A stretch of DNA of 64,000 nt from Sulfobacillus thermotolerans (GCA_002951815.1 CP019454.1:1178001-1242000); one strand, 5' to 3'. Numbered from the stretch's first letter, positions 17,643 to 26,329 are shown. Program-made: numbers and translations. Notes: generated from the sequence alone by a model not told the origin.

Positions 17643-18333
17643 ATGTATACGTACCCTTCCTCTCTTGCCAGTCTCGTTCTATTGTAACAAATATAGACCA
17701 GACTTCTGGACGATTGGACGATGCCTATGCAGAGCACGGGCGAAAGGGAAGTCGGCGTATCTAAAATAAATCGCGACGGGAATTTTGCCAGAGGCAACCT
17801 ACAGGGTTGCTTTGAGCGGGTCATGTCCACGTTTTTAGTAGTTAATAAAGGGGAGCCGCAAACGCGTGCATGGACATGGATGGATCAGCGTGCGCAGACT
17901 CTAGTGGCGTATCTGTTTTCTCAAAAGGCTTTTCCACGCTGGGGTATGAACGTACCGGTTGTCCCGTTCATGCTATGTCCCCCTTCTGTGAAATGATTGG
18001 TGCAGCTCAAGCGTGAGGAAAGTTGTCATTCTGTGGCTTTGAAAGACTGGATTTGATATCGCCTGACGGCGGCCGGTGGGATGATGAAACGGCGAGTGGA
18101 CCTTGGCCAGATGCCGGCTTTTGTTTAGCCACGAGATGCGGCAGGGACTATACGTCGTGGCCGGAAATGATGGGGCAAGGGGTTTTTCATGAGGAACCTC
18201 ACCTCGTGAGCTCTACGTGTCATCCGAAGAGGATAGCGAGCCGGTGATTCATCGTCCCAGAGTCCATCACCCGTTAGTGGAGCGCTTTGAGAACACCGTA
18301 CAGAAGATACAGTAAGCGGTAAGATTGAAAAAA
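17643..18333. other. About 690-bp region without a credible intact gene; possible gene remains
   Basis: Short open frames (17721-17996, 18023-18247) have no ribosome site and no recognisable domain. From about 18080 to 18315, coding-like peptide pieces appear in different frames separated by stops. The last (frame ending at 18315) reads LYVSSEEDSEPVIHRPRV and continues to a stop. This could be a frameshifted, decayed gene, but I cannot name it. Confidence 0.3.
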
Positions 18334-18348
18334 ACACCTAGGAGGTGT
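18334..18348 (+). promoter_or_regulatory. Small hairpin that includes the Shine-Dalgarno sequence of the thioredoxin-like gene
   Basis: ACACCT-AGG-AGGTGT: the right arm and loop contain the GGAGGT ribosome site, 5-6 nt before the ATG at 18353. Folding would hide the site, so it may tune translation. Confidence 0.4.
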
Positions 18349-18352
18349 CTTT

Positions 18353-18898
18353 ATGTGGTTTGATACCCAAGGTTTATTGCCGCGCGTTGAAAAGGATCAT
18401 CTCATAGTCTTGATCGCATCAAAGACTCACTGTTCAGGGTGTGAGTTAATGGAACATCGGACGTTAGGCGATTCTAGGGTGCAAGAGGAATTCACGCGGT
18501 TTCAGTGGCATGTGGTGCGCCGTACAGATCCTTCTTGGTCAGAAATTATTTGGTATCCAACAGTCGTGGCGTTATCGGATAGCCATCAATGGTTGAGGCA
18601 CGAGGAAGGCTTCTTGCCGCCCTATGAATTTATTCCTTTTTTGCGGTTGGCTCTCACAGGAAAGTTGTTGCGAACAGGCCGTTATCAAGAAGCTATTAGT
18701 GTATTGGACGAGACACGACAAACTTTTGCCTTCAGCGGACGGATCCCTGAGTGTCTCTATTATCAAGGCGTAGCCAGTCATCTTGCCGGGCGTCTAAGAG
18801 ATGTCGCACGTCTTTGGCGTCTATTGCGTGAGAATTACCCGGAAAGTGTGTGGGCGCATAAAGCCAGTCTTGCTTGGGAACCTCCTGCGACGTCTTAA
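18353..18898 (+). CDS. Thioredoxin-like protein with TPR-like C-terminal half
   Basis: A 181-residue cytoplasmic protein. The N-terminal half (to about 105) has a thioredoxin-like order with a CSGC pair (about residues 27-30, in KTHCSGCELM) and WYPTVVAL with the cis-Pro position. The C-terminal half resembles one or two TPR helical pairs (GRYQEAISVLDE..., YYQGVASHLAGR). Such fusions act as thiol-disulfide or protein-protein adaptors; the partner is unknown. Start ATG follows GGAGGT. Confidence 0.65.
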   Translation: MWFDTQGLLPRVEKDHLIVLIASKTHCSGCELMEHRTLGDSRVQEEFTRFQWHVVRRTDPSWSEIIWYPTVVALSDSHQWLRHEEGFLPPYEFIPFLRLALTGKLLRTGRYQEAISVLDETRQTFAFSGRIPECLYYQGVASHLAGRLRDVARLWRLLRENYPESVWAHKASLAWEPPATS

Positions 18899-19228
18899 TG
18901 GTCATTATATTGTTAACGGTATTTACGCCAAATGTTACCCCACACCTTTGAGTTATCACAGGTCAATGACTCTAGTGCGTCACATTATCATTTGGTATTT
19001 TGCATCTACTTCCGAGTCGTATCGGGAATAGAGGAGCTATAGGCAAAGTGCTGTGGGGTGAGCCGAGATTATCGCAATACGGAACTACCTCGCCATCCGC
19101 AATACATAGAGGTACTCACGGCATGATGGGCCTCTTCGAATTAGTTTACGTGTTAAGATGCATTCTGAATTATTGTGAGAAATAATCCGTTTATGTATAA
19201 AAGCTTACACAAATAGCGGTAATTATGG
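18899..19228. other. 330-bp intergenic region, nothing recognised
   Basis: AT-richer than the surroundings, especially after 19140. I see no gene, RNA fold or repeat. It ends in the promoter ahead of the PucR-like gene. Confidence 0.4.
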
Positions 19229-19257
19229 TTGAAAGTTAACATACATTGATGTAGAAT
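19229..19257 (+). promoter_or_regulatory. Sigma-A type promoter upstream of the PucR-like gene
   Basis: TTGAAA (19229-19234), 17-bp spacer, TAGAAT (19252-19257). It leaves a leader of about 155 nt before the GTG at 19419. That leader contains a 36-codon ORF (19339-19449) preceded by GGAGG. Confidence 0.6.
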
Positions 19258-19418
19258 AAACACAGGTTGAATCAAGAACTCACAAAAATTTTTCGGCGTG
19301 GCATGGAGTTGAGAGGGAAATGGTAGATATCGGAGGATATGACGAAACAACGTGACATTGCTTGGATAACAAATGCTGCGGAATTCGAAAGATGTGTTAC
19401 CAAATGGAGGAATATCCT

Positions 19419-19820
19419 GTGCGCCACGATGCAAACAGACGTTCGATAGATGCCGAAGGAGGAGGGTGGCCGGTGACGCGGTTATTCGATTCAGTGCCTG
19501 CATCGGTGCGTGCAACTTTTGCTCAAGAAAAGTTGGGGAGTCTGCTGGAGGACAGTACTTATAGCCGCGAGTTGTTGTGGACGCTGCAGGTGTATTTAGA
19601 TAGCAACGGGCAAGCGCGAGAAGCGGCAAGGCGTTTATATGTGCATCGAAATACCTTGGCATACCGATTGGAGCGGCTACAAACGATGTTGGGGTGTGAT
19701 TTGAAAGACCTCGATGCCGTCATTGATTTACGATTGGCGTTGGAGTTTTATCATGACGGACTTTTAGAGAATGGAGGAAATGACCATGTCAAAGTCGCGA
19801 CGGGTGCCCGTATTCCCTAA
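19419..19820 (+). CDS. PucR-family C-terminal HTH protein (short form)
   Basis: About 133 residues that match only the C-terminal part of PucR/CdaR-type regulators. LGSLLEDSTYSRELLWTLQVY is followed by the HTH (NGQAREAARRLYVHRNTLAYRLERLQ), with LRLALEFYHDG at the end. Typical family members have 350-550 residues with an N-terminal sensory domain, which is missing here. GGAGG lies 8 nt before the GTG at 19419; a TTG at 19362 is an alternative. It may be a natural stand-alone DNA-binding module or a truncated relic. It overlaps the next gene by 35 bp. Confidence 0.65.
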   Translation: MRHDANRRSIDAEGGGWPVTRLFDSVPASVRATFAQEKLGSLLEDSTYSRELLWTLQVYLDSNGQAREAARRLYVHRNTLAYRLERLQTMLGCDLKDLDAVIDLRLALEFYHDGLLENGGNDHVKVATGARIP

Positions 19821-20004
19821 GTCGCCCAAGGGCGAATGGAAAGACTGTGATCAATGCTTCGGGCATGGAGAAGACATTTGCGGGGAGTGCGAAGGGGAAG
19901 GTTGTACGGTCTGCGACCAACGGGGCTATACGGTATGCCGCATGTGTCATGGCAGTGGTGAAGTGCGCGTCGATGAATATACTTGGGTAGCTGTGCAGTC
20001 ATAA
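19786..20004 (+). CDS. Small CxxCxGxG zinc-finger protein
   Basis: A 72-residue protein built on DnaJ-type cysteine repeats: CDQCFGHGEDICGECEGEG, then CTVCDQRG and CRMCHGSGE. This gives four CxxC pairs, able to bind two zinc ions as in the DnaJ central domain. There is no J-domain. GGAGG lies 8 nt before the ATG, inside the 3' end of the PucR-like gene, so translation is probably coupled. Function unknown; it could be a protein-folding or zinc-dependent accessory. Confidence 0.7.
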   Translation: MSKSRRVPVFPKSPKGEWKDCDQCFGHGEDICGECEGEGCTVCDQRGYTVCRMCHGSGEVRVDEYTWVAVQS

Positions 20005-20031
20005 CGTATATGACAATGTCAAAGGTCATGG

Positions 20032-20064
20032 AGCGCCCGGCGAACTCGTCGTCGGCGCTTTTTT
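20032..20064 (+). terminator. Intrinsic terminator after the zinc-finger gene
   Basis: AGCGCC...GGCGCT stem with an extended CGG/CG interior, followed by TTTTTT. Confidence 0.75.
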
Positions 20065-20176
20065 GTTGGGGTTTAGTACCGGGCAGGATTGTTCGACACG
20101 AGAAAGTGCCAGTCTATTGCTAAAAATGGATTCTATCCGACGAAAAACAATTATCCTCCAAATGACGCGTGAGGCC

Positions 20177-20205
20177 TTTTCATACTAGTCATATTGAGCT
20201 ATAAT
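20177..20205 (+). promoter_or_regulatory. Promoter for the 53-residue membrane protein gene
   Basis: TTTTCA, 17-bp spacer, perfect TATAAT (20200-20205); the ATG follows 42 bp later. Confidence 0.6.
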
Positions 20206-20247
20206 ACCCGTAGAAAGTAGATCGTGATAAAAATGGGGGTAGTGAAA

Positions 20248-20409
20248 ATGGCTCAGTACGGTAACGTACCAATGGGAGTGTCAGAAACCTTAGAGCGCAG
20301 AAGTTGGCATCAGAGCGAACTGATGGATGTCACCGTGTTTGGCCTGTTTTTCGTCCTCAGTGCCCTGTTTGTTATTATGGCCGGATATTTTGTCATGGCT
20401 TGGTTGTAA
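20248..20409 (+). CDS. 53-residue single-pass membrane protein
   Basis: The sequence begins MAQYGNVPMGVSETLERRSW. One C-terminal transmembrane helix (VFGLFFVLSALFVIMAGYFV) ends almost at the C-terminus. GGGGGT lies 7 nt before the ATG. It has its own promoter and terminator, so it is a monocistronic small gene. The hydrophilic N-terminus is likely cytoplasmic. Function unknown. Confidence 0.6.
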   Translation: MAQYGNVPMGVSETLERRSWHQSELMDVTVFGLFFVLSALFVIMAGYFVMAWL

Positions 20410-20441
20410 GCAGCAAACCCCTTCATGACGTGACCCTCACT

Positions 20442-20467
20442 GCCCCGCCTTTGAGTGGGGCTTTTTT
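20442..20467 (+). terminator. Intrinsic terminator
   Basis: GCCCCGC/GTGGGGC stem with a short loop (one G·T pair) followed by TTTTTT. Confidence 0.82.
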
Positions 20468-20568
20468 GTTATATCCTTAACAAACCTGAGGCCCAAAGAC
20501 CGCCTGAGATATCCTCGAGGCATATTGTGCTATGATGAAGAGACCCTAAAATGACAGGATGGAGATCA

Positions 20569-21003
20569 ATGGACAATCGCGAGGAATTGCCGGGCTTTAC
20601 TGTGCCGCCAAGTGAGGCCAATGGGTATCCATTTTTTTCGTGGGCAGGGCTTCGAATCGTTGAAGCCAAAGGCGGTAAGTCCACGGTAGAACTTGATGTA
20701 GCGCATCACCACCGGGGTGGCGGCGGTACTGATGCGGTGAATGGCGGCATTATGGCGTACATGTTTGATGAGTTGCTGGGGGTGGCGGTGCGGTCGGCGT
20801 GGACACCCGGGGTTATAGGGCAAGTGACCATAACGCTCAACATCCAATATTTAAAAATGGTAAAAGCCAACAAAATTGTCACGGGTCACGGCCGTGTAAC
20901 CCGCCAAGGAGCGACGACAGTCTTTGTCGAAGGCGAAATTCTTGATGAAGCAGGAACTATTTGCGCGACCTGTACGGGAATTTACAAGTTGTTTAGGAGA
21001 TAA
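20569..21003 (+). CDS. PaaI-type hotdog thioesterase
   Basis: A 144-residue single-domain hotdog protein. DAVNGGIMAYMFDELLGVAV matches the HGG-helix signature of PaaI thioesterases (NGG in place of HGG), and TLNIQYLKMVKA matches the following beta strand. Family members hydrolyse acyl-CoA or aryl-CoA thioesters. The start at 20569 is supported by GGAGA about 4-5 nt upstream; an upstream ATG at 20551 has none. The neighbour on the opposite strand is a DUF2250 gene. Confidence 0.75.
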   Translation: MDNREELPGFTVPPSEANGYPFFSWAGLRIVEAKGGKSTVELDVAHHHRGGGGTDAVNGGIMAYMFDELLGVAVRSAWTPGVIGQVTITLNIQYLKMVKANKIVTGHGRVTRQGATTVFVEGEILDEAGTICATCTGIYKLFRR

Positions 21004-21017
21004 ACGCAGCTCTTGTA

Positions 21018-21329
21018 TTAACGCTTTGGCTTTTTCCAAGGAACGTCGGGGTCTGCCTCCTGGGCACGCAAATAGTGGTCGCCCTCCCTCGCAATCATAA
21101 AATATGTATGGTTGCGATGCTTCACGGACTTCATTCGCCGATGGTAATACTTCACGATCCGGCCTTCCACGCGTTCGATAAAGTTGATGGATTCTAAGTA
21201 GGCTAACCGCGAGCGCATCGATTCCAAGTCGATGTGGAAGCGGGATGCTAGGAGCTTTGCGTAGTCCGGCCCCAAGGTTTTAAGATATTTCAGCAGCTTG
21301 AGGTCTGTTTCATCAAGGTTTGGTTCCAT
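21018..21329 (-). CDS. DUF2250-like winged-helix protein
   Basis: A 103-residue protein. LKLLKYLKTLGPDYAKLLAS plus RSRLAYLESINFIERVEGR form a winged-helix-like fold typical of DUF2250 proteins found in acidophiles. It is followed by a basic KYYHRRMKSVKHRNH stretch. It probably binds nucleic acid, but the target is unknown. GAGGTGA lies upstream of the ATG at 21329. Confidence 0.6.
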   Translation of the reverse strand: MEPNLDETDLKLLKYLKTLGPDYAKLLASRFHIDLESMRSRLAYLESINFIERVEGRIVKYYHRRMKSVKHRNHTYFMIAREGDHYLRAQEADPDVPWKKPKR

Positions 21330-21371
21330 CGATGCGTCACCTCGTGCTTAAGTGTATCACACGAACCCCTA

Positions 21372-21968
21372 TCAGCGTATTCCTACCCACATGACAAGAT
21401 AAGCGGGACGAGTCGACTGCGTGTCAACATTTTCAATCAGATTGGTTGCATTGGCGGCCAGTTGATTGGCTTGATGTGCTGAGATGCGTTGGATAACAAG
21501 GACGTACGTTTGAGGTGCTAGCAAAAGATAGTGCGATTGCATCAGGTGATTCAGCAACTGATGAACACGCTCAGCCGATATTGTAACCGGGGTATTTAAG
21601 GTAGAATTGGATGTCAGGCTACGGTACATCGGGATATTAAAGGTTGTCCGACCGTCTGTAAGCCACATAGCCGGAACGGTTAATCCATTCCACGCGCTAG
21701 AGATGCCGAGACTAGGATTTTCTAAACTATCTCTAAGAAGATTGGCCTCAGTGGAATGAGGCGCCGTTGTCAACGGATCAATCATCACTTGGGAGGGTGT
21801 CGTAAAATGGCCATTCAATAAAGGAAGACGCCATCGATGGACTTCTTGGGCTAAGGAGTGGGCCGACACTGGAGCGAACGTAATGGGAGCCGATGCCCCG
21901 CACGCTGTGGCAAAGATGGCAAGAAGCCCTAAGATGAGTAGTTTCCATAAGTGTTTTAACCGTGTCAT
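21372..21968 (-). CDS. Hypothetical lipoprotein
   Basis: A 198-residue protein with a type II signal peptide: basic start (MTRLKHLWK), hydrophobic core, lipobox ATAC (about residue 23). The remainder has no recognised domain. The frame is open from 22010, inside the intergenic hairpin; GAGGTTAAC before the ATG at 21968 sets the start. It lies downstream of the PrsA-like foldase on the same strand, separated by a 14-bp hairpin. Confidence 0.6.
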   Translation of the reverse strand: MTRLKHLWKLLILGLLAIFATACGASAPITFAPVSAHSLAQEVHRWRLPLLNGHFTTPSQVMIDPLTTAPHSTEANLLRDSLENPSLGISSAWNGLTVPAMWLTDGRTTFNIPMYRSLTSNSTLNTPVTISAERVHQLLNHLMQSHYLLLAPQTYVLVIQRISAHQANQLAANATNLIENVDTQSTRPAYLVMWVGIR

Positions 21969-21996
21969 GATGTTAACCTCGCGATTGATTTTGAAA

Positions 21997-22028
21997 GGCA
22001 CTCCACCCACCTAAGTGGGTGGAGTGCC
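21997..22028 (-). terminator. 14-bp perfect hairpin between the foldase gene and the lipoprotein gene
   Basis: GGCACTCCACCCAC/GTGGGTGGAGTGCC with a CTAA loop. In the minus direction it is followed by TTTCAAAAT. It probably terminates, at least partly, the transcript of the foldase gene. Confidence 0.65.
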
Positions 22029-22039
22029 GCACAAACTTG

Positions 22040-22996
22040 TTATTTGTAAAAAATTTTGACGCGCGCTTGTTTCTCAATTTTCGATGCAAAAGCTTGATAG
22101 GCATTGCCTTGCGCTGTTTGTAGAAGATTAGCCTTAATTTCGCTTTCCACTTGGCTGAACGGACTCACTTGAGCAGGCTTCGTGGCTTGTAAGCCAATAA
22201 GGTCGTACCCATGAGATCCCTTGGTAATGCCAAACTGGCCAGGCTTGAGGCTTTGGACTTCTTTATAAACAGCAGGCGATAACGATTGAAGCGACTCCGG
22301 TGTCCAGCCGACTTCGCCCCCCTTGCTCTTTAACGTCGTATTGGTGGTATCCTTTTTAGCCAAGGCCGCGAAACTCGCGCCGGATTCCACCTGCTTTTCA
22401 AGCGTTTGGGCTTCACTTTGCGATTTGACGGTGATTTCCTCCAGCTCCACCTGTGGGCTACCCGTGAAGTATTGCGGGTTTGCCTTATAAAAGGACTCCG
22501 CTGCTGCCGTCGTAATTGGTTTGACGTTCTTGGTCGCTTGGTTATATGCCTGTTGCAAAATCATCTGCTGAGTCAAATAATCGTTAAGCTGGCTCATGGT
22601 TACGCCTTTGCTCTTAAGCATCTTATCCAATCCCGATACGCCGCCCACTTCTGGCTCGATCGACTTATCCAATACTGTTTTGGCCGACGCTTCGGCTTTA
22701 GCCTTTGTCGTTAAGTGATGAGCAAGCGTCCAGTCTTCCACACTTTTCTCTTGGACGAGGTACTTCACTTCGCTAATTTTCTCTTGTTTCGTGTTGGGCA
22801 AGGTGGAACCGTTAAACAGTTCTGTCATCCGCACCATCGTGTTGAGCTGTGCAGTGGTGAGATCCTTTCCATTTACTACGGCCAACGGCTTTGGCGCCGC
22901 GGACGATTGTTGTCCGCAGCCTGCAAGAGCGGCGGCGCTTACGCTTAGCCCCACTACGGTGGCCATCAATTTAGGCCAATGCTGTGGATTTCTCAT
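22040..22996 (-). CDS. prsA: PrsA/SurA-like parvulin peptidyl-prolyl isomerase, lipoprotein
   Basis: A 318-residue extracytoplasmic foldase. The signal peptide ends in lipobox LAGC (about residue 26). A SurA-N/PrsA-N-like helical region follows (VVNGKDLTTAQLNTMVRM...). The parvulin domain at about 180-275 has VELEEITVKSQSEA, GASFAALAK, GGEVGWT and KPGQFGITKGSHGYDLI. It should help fold secreted proteins at the membrane surface. The next gene downstream is a small lipoprotein. The gene is monocistronic or in a two-gene unit. Confidence 0.85.
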   Translation of the reverse strand: MRNPQHWPKLMATVVGLSVSAAALAGCGQQSSAAPKPLAVVNGKDLTTAQLNTMVRMTELFNGSTLPNTKQEKISEVKYLVQEKSVEDWTLAHHLTTKAKAEASAKTVLDKSIEPEVGGVSGLDKMLKSKGVTMSQLNDYLTQQMILQQAYNQATKNVKPITTAAAESFYKANPQYFTGSPQVELEEITVKSQSEAQTLEKQVESGASFAALAKKDTTNTTLKSKGGEVGWTPESLQSLSPAVYKEVQSLKPGQFGITKGSHGYDLIGLQATKPAQVSPFSQVESEIKANLLQTAQGNAYQAFASKIEKQARVKIFYK

Positions 22997-23357
22997 GTCA
23001 CACCATCCTTTGTTTACCCTGCTCTATCCTGCCCCACAGGTGTTACCAAATTGTTTCCGCGATCACACGCTCTTAGTGTACAGGCTTTGTTCGTTCGACA
23101 CAATGCGCCTAAGGTCCGGTGAGGGCAAGGCACGCACCGGTTTGTGCGTTACAAGGCGAGTAGCTTTAGCAGACGGATAGGGTGCCAAATAATTTCAACA
23201 GATCCAGCGCAAGATAGGTGAGTGAAGATAGAACGGGGATCGAAATAGCGGTTCAGCAATTGTCAGGATGCTGTGTATATGATAAGGTCAAAAATACTCA
23301 CGATGACTGTAGCCTATTATTATAGGCGAGTGGAGCGCAAAAAACTTTCGAGTGCTA
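22997..23357. other. Intergenic region between divergent prsA-like and pntAA genes; nothing recognised
   Basis: About 360 bp that must hold the prsA promoter on the minus strand. A plus-strand frame reading back into prsA is a shadow. No RNA or repeat is visible. Confidence 0.4.
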
Positions 23358-23388
23358 TTGACACTAAGTTCAAAATCGGGGTTATATT
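23358..23388 (+). promoter_or_regulatory. Probable promoter of the pnt operon
   Basis: A perfect TTGACA (23358-23363) with TATATT 19 bp downstream (23383-23388). A TATAAT at 23390-23395 is too far from this -35. The first ATG is at 23462. Confidence 0.5.
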
Positions 23389-23461
23389 GTATAATATTGC
23401 GCTCATCTTAAATTAAAATACCCTAATTTTCCGCGGATGGCGGCATGGAGGCAAACAGAAC

Positions 23462-24616
23462 ATGATTATTGCAGTACCTCGTGAACGCGGCGCGAGAGAG
23501 CGCCGGGTTGCGCTAATACCGGAAACCGTGGCGAAATTAGTTAAAGCGGACCACGCCGTTTTAGTGGAAGAAGGGGCGGGTATTGCGTCCGGCTTTTCGG
23601 ATCAGCAATACCGTGATGCAGGAGCCACTGTAGTAGCTGGCTCCAAAAGTGACTGGATGCGGGATGCGGATATTGCCGTCAGTGTGCAGGTTATTGATCC
23701 GTCTGCTCAAGATTTGCCGTATGCGCATCTTCGTGCTGGAGCCGTGGCGATTGGCATGTTGGGGCCGTTGTCCACGGATGTTGAGGTGTTTAAAGCCCTC
23801 CGTGATCGAAATTTGACCGCATTTAGCATGGATGCGATTCCCCGGATTAGCCGGGCCCAAAGCATGGACGTATTGTCGTCGATGAGTACGGTGGCGGGGT
23901 ACCGAGCAGCCTTAATCGGTGCCGAGAGGTTGCCACGATTTTTTCCGCTGCTTATGACCGCCGCGGGTACAATTACGCCTGCTAAAGTGCTGATTTTAGG
24001 GGCTGGGGTGGCTGGACTTCAAGCTATTGCCACCACGCATCGCTTAGGAGCTGTGGTGCAAGCATTTGACACGCGGCCGGTCGTTCGTGAACAGGTGGAA
24101 AGTCTGGGCGCGTCGTTCTTGGCGTTAGAAGTGCAATCTCAACAAACCCAAGACGGGTACGCACAAGCCTTAGCTGAGGATGCTCATCAAGCGGAGGTCA
24201 ACCTTTTGTCCAAGCCAGTCGCCGAAGCGGATGTTGTGATTACCACGGCATTGATTCCCGGTAGACCCGCCCCAATTTTGGTGACAGAAGAAATGGTTAA
24301 GAGCATGCGACCCGGGGCGGTGATCGTAGATTTGGCGGCTGAAGCCGGAGGCAATTGCGCTCTAAGTCGTCCAGGCGAAACGGTTGTGACCGATAATGGG
24401 GTGACGATTGAGGCCCCGTTGAATATTGCCTCTCAGTTGGCGCCACACGCTAGTCAGCTATATTCGCGTAATGTCTATAATTTTTTGACGCATTTGTTTG
24501 CCATGGGGCTAGCCGACAAGGCATTGAATTTAGACGATGAAATTGTGGCTCGCACGATGATTGTGCACGACGGAACTATTACGCATGAGGCTTTGAAAAA
24601 TCGTATCAATGCTTAA
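23462..24616 (+). CDS. pntAA: NAD(P) transhydrogenase subunit alpha part 1 (NAD-binding domain I)
   Basis: A 384-residue cytoplasmic domain I of the proton-translocating transhydrogenase, related to alanine dehydrogenase. It begins IAVPRERGARERRVALIPE, with the nucleotide loop in LILGAGVAGLQAIATTHRLG and TRPVVREQVESLGA, as in PntA. The domain passes hydride from NADH to NADP in the domain III subunit. It forms an operon with the next two genes (gaps of 14 and 4 bp), the three-subunit arrangement seen in Rhodospirillum and many Firmicutes. Expected role: NADPH supply for CO2 fixation. Confidence 0.9.
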   Translation: MIIAVPRERGARERRVALIPETVAKLVKADHAVLVEEGAGIASGFSDQQYRDAGATVVAGSKSDWMRDADIAVSVQVIDPSAQDLPYAHLRAGAVAIGMLGPLSTDVEVFKALRDRNLTAFSMDAIPRISRAQSMDVLSSMSTVAGYRAALIGAERLPRFFPLLMTAAGTITPAKVLILGAGVAGLQAIATTHRLGAVVQAFDTRPVVREQVESLGASFLALEVQSQQTQDGYAQALAEDAHQAEVNLLSKPVAEADVVITTALIPGRPAPILVTEEMVKSMRPGAVIVDLAAEAGGNCALSRPGETVVTDNGVTIEAPLNIASQLAPHASQLYSRNVYNFLTHLFAMGLADKALNLDDEIVARTMIVHDGTITHEALKNRINA

Positions 24617-24630
24617 GGAGTGGGGATATC

Positions 24631-24933
24631 ATGCCGCATAGTTTGCTGACCGAAATTTATATCTTTGTGTTGGCGGTGTTTGTAGGCTTTCAGTTAATTT
24701 CCAAAGTACCGTCGGTGTTGCACACACCCCTGATGTCGGCCACCAATGCCATTCACGGCATTATCCTAGTGGGTGCCATTGCGCTCGCCGCGACGGTAAA
24801 AGGGCCTTTGGATGTCGGAATTAGTGTGGCAGCGGTCTTTTTGGCTACCCTCAACGTTGTGGGGGGATATGTTGTGACTGATAGGATTTTAGGGATGTTC
24901 AAGAAAAAATCAGCCGAACGGCCTACGGAGTGA
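24631..24933 (+). CDS. pntAB: NAD(P) transhydrogenase subunit alpha part 2 (membrane)
   Basis: A 100-residue membrane subunit with three predicted helices. FVGFQLISKVPSVLHTPLMS and ATNAIHGIILVGAI are the strongly conserved PntAB blocks. It forms part of the proton channel (domain II) with PntB. It sits between pntAA and pntB. Confidence 0.9.
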   Translation: MPHSLLTEIYIFVLAVFVGFQLISKVPSVLHTPLMSATNAIHGIILVGAIALAATVKGPLDVGISVAAVFLATLNVVGGYVVTDRILGMFKKKSAERPTE

Positions 24934-24937
24934 GTGA

Positions 24938-26329
24938 ATGGACATGCTATTACAAGTAGGATATTTAATCACGGCCATTCTCTTTATTATGGGAGTTATG
25001 CGCCTTCGTTCCCCCGCCACGGCCAAGTCAGGGAATTTGATCGCGGCAAGTGGTATGGTTGTTGCCTTTGTTGTCACTCTCGTGCAATATCATTCGTTCT
25101 CATGGCTTTGGATTGGGCTGGCGCTGATTTTAGGAGCCATTGTCGGGAGCTATGCGGCGCTCAAAGTCCGTATGACCGCTATGCCACAAATGGTCGCGCT
25201 CTTTAATGGAATGGGTGGAGGCGCTGCCGCTTTAGTGTCCATTGGGGAACTGCATTCTCAGTGGAGCGTTGGGGTGTCTTCGGCAGCCGCATCTATTGCC
25301 GCTCTGTTGACGGTCCTTATTGGCTCCATCAGCTTTACAGGAAGTTTGCTGGCATTTGCCAAACTGCAAGAGTGGGTGCGGGGTCGACCGATTACGTTTG
25401 GTGGCCAAAAGCTGCTTAATGGGCTATTGTTGGCGGTTGCTCTTGTTTTAGGGATTATGATGATTGTATCTGGTGGTCCTCATGCGTTGCCATGGCTGGG
25501 TGTCTACATTGTGTTAGCGGCTTTATTGGGACTTCTCCTTGTTCTGCCGATTGGTGGCGCGGATATGCCCGTCGTGATATCACTGCTCAACGCGTTTACC
25601 GGATTGGCTGCTGCGGCCACAGGATTTTTAATGTCCAACAATGTGTTAATTATCGCGGGGGCCTTGGTGGGCGCCTCGGGAACCATTTTAACGCAGCAAA
25701 TGAGCCGCGCCATGAACCGCCCTATCCACAACATTGTATTTGGCGCTTTTGGGCAAGTGGCTGCGGGGGCCGGAGCGGGCCCGGACGGAGGAGACGGCGT
25801 AGTTCAATCGGCGACCGTTGACGATGTGGCGACGATGTTAGCGTACGCACGGAATGTCGTAATTGTCCCCGGGTACGGCTTAGCGGTAGCCCGGGCACAA
25901 CAAGAAGTGCGGCAATTAACAGAGCGTCTTAACGAAAGAGGAGTTACCGTGCGGTTTGGAATCCATCCCGTAGCGGGCCGTATGCCAGGTCACATGAATG
26001 TGCTTCTAGCGGAAGCTGACGTGCCCTATGACCAATTATATGAGATGGATGCGATAAATCCGCAGTTTCCACAAACAGACGTGGTTTTAGTCATCGGAGC
26101 GAATGACGTAACAAACCCTGCTGCTCGTAACCAACCGGGGAGTCCCTTATACGGCATGCCTATTCTTAACGTCGACCAAGCAAAGCGTATTGTCGTGTTG
26201 AAACGGGGAATGAGTCCCGGGTTTGCAGGTATTGACAACCCGCTATATACCAATCCTAAAACCTCGATGTTGTTTGGTGATGCCAAAGCATCGCTGGACC
26301 ACTTGTTGCGTGCACTAGACGAGGTCTAA
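24938..26329 (+). CDS. pntB: NAD(P) transhydrogenase subunit beta
   Basis: A 463-residue protein with a polytopic N-terminal half (domain II) and a cytoplasmic C-terminal NADP-binding domain III. Conserved features are NGMGGGAAALVSIGE, ALLGLLLVLPIGGADMPVVI, the NADP loop VPGYGLAVARAQ, RFGIHPVAGRMPGHMNVLLAEADV, and GANDVTNPAA, all intact. The ATG follows the pntAB stop by 4 bp. Confidence 0.92.
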   Translation: MDMLLQVGYLITAILFIMGVMRLRSPATAKSGNLIAASGMVVAFVVTLVQYHSFSWLWIGLALILGAIVGSYAALKVRMTAMPQMVALFNGMGGGAAALVSIGELHSQWSVGVSSAAASIAALLTVLIGSISFTGSLLAFAKLQEWVRGRPITFGGQKLLNGLLLAVALVLGIMMIVSGGPHALPWLGVYIVLAALLGLLLVLPIGGADMPVVISLLNAFTGLAAAATGFLMSNNVLIIAGALVGASGTILTQQMSRAMNRPIHNIVFGAFGQVAAGAGAGPDGGDGVVQSATVDDVATMLAYARNVVIVPGYGLAVARAQQEVRQLTERLNERGVTVRFGIHPVAGRMPGHMNVLLAEADVPYDQLYEMDAINPQFPQTDVVLVIGANDVTNPAARNQPGSPLYGMPILNVDQAKRIVVLKRGMSPGFAGIDNPLYTNPKTSMLFGDAKASLDHLLRALDEV

